DNA of 64,000 nt from Massilia violaceinigra. Lineage in GTDB: Bacteria > Pseudomonadota > Gammaproteobacteria > Burkholderiales > Burkholderiaceae_D. This document shows positions 61,815 to 64,000 of the stretch, one piece after another. Under the pieces are notes generated by a model. That model saw only the letters and a list, made by a program, of their open reading frames with translations. It did not search any database and was not told where the DNA came from. The position numbers were made by a program, and so were the translations under genes. Location: positions 1 through 64,000 of the forward strand of contig NZ_CP024608.1 in the NCBI RefSeq assembly GCF_002752675.1. The letters run 5' to 3'. The first letter of the stretch is position 1. Every line of letters begins with the position of its first letter.

Positions 61815-62231
61815 TTATTGCGCCTGTGGCGGCGCGGCCCGCGCCGGCTTGAGCGAACGCAGGAACAGACCGAGCCCGCCAATGGCCAGCACCAGGATGC
61901 AAATGAGCTCGAACGCCGACATGGTGCGCAGGCTCATGCTGACCGAGGAAATCACGCCAAATACCAGCGCCGCGAACGAGCACAGGGCAATCAGCCAGCC
62001 AAGGTAGTTCTTCGAGTTATAGAAAACCATGCCGATACCGATCATCATCGGAATCATCACCATGCCGCCGCTGACGCCGAATCCCGAGCCAAAGCCGAAC
62101 AGACGCGTGCCGAATCCGAAATTGGAACTGACCACGATCCCGTTAAGCAGTAAATAGAAACCGCCGCACATCATAATCAGGCCGAGAAAAAACTGGCCCG
62201 TGCCACCGCTGGTTCCACCTGCTCCGTTCAT
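61815..62231 (-). CDS. Small integral membrane protein
   Basis: 138 residues with four hydrophobic segments (FFLGLIMMCGGFYLLLNGIVV, GMVMIPMMIGIGMVF, LGWLIALCSFAALVFGVI, ELICILVLAIGGLGLFL). Family not recognised. GGAG lies 8 nt before the ATG. It is convergent with the CII-like gene. Function unknown. Confidence 0.65.
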   Translation of the reverse strand: MNGAGGTSGGTGQFFLGLIMMCGGFYLLLNGIVVSSNFGFGTRLFGFGSGFGVSGGMVMIPMMIGIGMVFYNSKNYLGWLIALCSFAALVFGVISSVSMSLRTMSAFELICILVLAIGGLGLFLRSLKPARAAPPQAQ

Positions 62232-62350
62232 GTCCACATCTCCGCTATTCAAATAATGCCGACACTATAACAAAAAGTAATTCGGGTAAACATATCCGAT
62301 CATGGGAGGGTTAAACAGGCAGTTGCCGCATGGCTTTTGTCTTTTCTTTG

Positions 62351-63538
62351 CTACACCAGTGCCGCTACCGGCTCGCTGACCACGACCTGGTTGCGGCCCT
62401 GGTGCTTGGCCTGGTACAGCGCCTCGTCGGCCGCGCGCAGCAGGGCTGCGGCATCGTCGCCGGCGCAGGGCAGGCCGATCGCCACGCCGACGCTGACAGT
62501 CAGCCTGCCGAGGTCGCTGTCGAGGTGCTCGATGTGGAGCGCCGCCACCGCGGCGGTGAGCACCTCGCCCATCGCCTGCAATTCGCCGGGAACCGGGTTA
62601 TGCCAGATCACGGCGAATTCTTCGCCTCCGTAGCGGGCGGTCAAGTCGAGCGGGCGGCGCGCCAGGCCGGCGATCACGTCGGCCACGGCTTTCAAGGCCG
62701 CGTCGCCGCGGGCGTGGCCATAGCGGTCGTTATAGCGCTTGAAATAATCGATATCGATCATCGCGATGGCCACCGCTTGCCGGTCGCGCAGGGCCTGGCG
62801 CCAGACGCGCTCCAGGTGAATATTCAGGCTGCGCCGATTCGACAGTCCGGTCAGGCCGTCGAGCGCCGCCAGTTCGTGCAGCAGGGTGTCGACCAGAAAA
62901 GTGGTGCGGATGCTGTGTTCGAGGAAGTACGCGCCGTACGCGCCCACGCCATTGGCCGCGCACATGAAGATAATCTGGTACAGGCGCGCCTGGGCATTGG
63001 TCTGCAGCGTGAATTCCATGACGACGAAAGCGAACAAGGTAACCATATTGGCAAGCAGCGCGCGGCGCCATTCCAGGCAGGCGATCAGGTACACGAACAG
63101 CGCCACCAGCAGGATGCCTTCGTACGGGATCTGGTAACCGACGTCGAGCGCGCTGCCGATCACCGCGACGGTGCTCACCCCCGTGACCAGGGCGGCGGTA
63201 AATACCGCTGTTCCGAGATACGGGCGCCACGCGGCCCGGTAGCTGGCCAACAGCACGATGATGAAGCTCGGGATAATCAGCGTCACCCGGATGCTGACCG
63301 TGCGTACCGATACATAGGCGGGCAGCGTGGCCAGATCGATCAGCACGAACATGATGAACAGGACAATACTCACATAGGCGGCCACGCGCACGCGCACCAA
63401 ATGCCCTTGTGTAAAAAACGCCTGGAACTGTTTTTCCAGGCCATCCTCGAAGCGCAGCCAGCGATATCCCTGCTCCAATGCGCGGCGATGCGGCGACATG
63501 CTGGCGTTATTCAGTAACTCAGGATCGATTTTCAGCAT
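62351..63538 (-). CDS. Membrane diguanylate cyclase (GGDEF)
   Basis: 395 residues. Six hydrophobic segments (about 60-215) precede a GGDEF domain (about 235-390) with DGLTGLSNRRSL, IDIDYFKRYNDRYGH, an intact RYGGEEF, and VSVGVA. It makes cyclic di-GMP; no inhibitory RxxD lies five residues ahead of the motif (the segment is LDLTARYGGEEF). Two starts are possible (63538 or 63574); neither has a clear ribosome-binding site. It contrasts with the degenerate GGDEF gene at 4.3 kb. Confidence 0.88.
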   Translation of the reverse strand: MLKIDPELLNNASMSPHRRALEQGYRWLRFEDGLEKQFQAFFTQGHLVRVRVAAYVSIVLFIMFVLIDLATLPAYVSVRTVSIRVTLIIPSFIIVLLASYRAAWRPYLGTAVFTAALVTGVSTVAVIGSALDVGYQIPYEGILLVALFVYLIACLEWRRALLANMVTLFAFVVMEFTLQTNAQARLYQIIFMCAANGVGAYGAYFLEHSIRTTFLVDTLLHELAALDGLTGLSNRRSLNIHLERVWRQALRDRQAVAIAMIDIDYFKRYNDRYGHARGDAALKAVADVIAGLARRPLDLTARYGGEEFAVIWHNPVPGELQAMGEVLTAAVAALHIEHLDSDLGRLTVSVGVAIGLPCAGDDAAALLRAADEALYQAKHQGRNQVVVSEPVAALV

Positions 63539-63758
63539 CGGCGGCGGAAGTGGAGTGGAAGCGGGCAAGCCCATGATACGCGCGCAAGCCCATGCACAGC
63601 GCGTTGATTGCACCGTTTCGTCACACGCGTGCGCACGACACGCAAACGGCCTGGGGGACCTGCTACACGGCCGCCGAGCACGAATGCGGGGATGCCACGC
63701 CGATAACGCCGTCCGGGCTATGATGGGTAATCTCAATCCCCGCGGGAACCGAACACCA
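63539..63758. other. Gap ahead of the dehydrogenase gene
   Basis: 220 nt between divergent genes; promoters for both are expected here but I see no clear element. Confidence 0.4.
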
Positions 63759-64000
63759 TGAAAATTGCCATTTTCAGCACCCAGGCCTACGACCGGCGTT
63801 TTCTCGATGAGGCGCTCCAAGCCCATCCGGACAGTCGGCACATCGAACTGGTGTATCAGGAGGCGTCGCTGGCGCTGCACACCGTCGCGCTGGCCCAGGG
63901 GTGCGATGCGGTATGTGCCTTCGTCAACGACCGGCTCGATGCGCCGGTGCTCGAAGCATTGCACCAGGCCGGCGTGCGCGCGGTTCTGATGCGCTGTGCG
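63759..64000 (+). CDS. D-lactate dehydrogenase-like 2-hydroxyacid dehydrogenase (partial, cut by right edge)
   Basis: The first 80 residues: MKIAIFSTQAYDRRFLDEAL, ELVYQEASLALHTVALAQGCDAVCAFVNDRLDAPVLEAL, the N-terminal catalytic domain of D-lactate dehydrogenases of the LdhA type. The NAD-binding domain and active-site residues are outside the window. It would reduce pyruvate to D-lactate. Confidence 0.8.

Overview
The window looks like a chromosome segment of a high-GC betaproteobacterium of the Oxalobacteraceae (Massilia or a close relative). The basis is the 16S/23S sequence character, the gene order yidC-yidD-rnpA-rpmH | dnaA-dnaN-gyrB, and the lineage flavour of many genes (DUF4124 protein, MCE/Mla cluster, dRS3-like ATTCCC-N8-GGGAAT repeats). 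This placement is inference from sequence reading, not from a database search. The GC-rich backbone is interrupted by one clearly AT-richer block (about 43.4-49.5 kb).

Layout. 1-11.2 kb: two rRNA operons in direct tandem on the minus strand. Operon 1 (16S, tRNA-Ile, tRNA-Ala, 23S running off the left edge) and operon 2 (16S, tRNA-less spacer, 23S, 5S, terminator) each have a recognisable promoter, boxA and long processing stems. They differ at informative positions: 23S H45, a 16S stem swap, processing-stem loops and spacer tRNAs. A broken diguanylate cyclase gene lies between them. 11.2-25.8 kb: DUF4124 protein, B12-type radical SAM protein, a translationally coupled lipid-transport (Mla/MCE) operon with a VanZ-like gene, a thioredoxin-like ferredoxin, a hydrolase, a D,D-carboxypeptidase, an aldo/keto reductase with an FrmR/RcnR-like repressor, PssA-type synthase, CAP-domain lipoprotein, Hpt protein and a DUF1439 lipoprotein. 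25.8-33.2 kb: an ECF42-type sigma factor with DGPF/YciI partners, VOC and GyrI-like proteins, an EAL phosphodiesterase, NADAR and DUF2695 proteins, bounded on both sides by a mosaic dispersed repeat.

33.2-43.4 kb: the replication-origin neighbourhood. mnmE, yidC, yidD, rnpA and rpmH read left, while dnaA, dnaN and gyrB read right; if the origin lies between rpmH and dnaA, all of these and both rRNA operons are transcribed in the direction of replication. 43.6-48.9 kb: an AT-rich, stop/start-overlapping four-gene cassette (C5 cytosine methyltransferase, phosphoribosyltransferase-like protein, ORC/CDC6-like AAA+ ATPase, Rossmann-like protein) inserted directly downstream of gyrB and followed by gene remnants. 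It is the best candidate for an undescribed or little-described defence-type system.

49.7-57.4 kb: DUF2760 protein, two diverged Hsp70s, a protein resembling the XPB/Ssl2 N-terminal domain, and an HNH protein in one tight run. 57.4-64 kb: outer-membrane phospholipase A, a YjfJ/YjfK-like PspA-DUF2491-serine-rich membrane protein operon, a phage CII-like regulator, a small membrane protein, a membrane diguanylate cyclase, and the start of a D-lactate dehydrogenase-like gene cut by the right edge.
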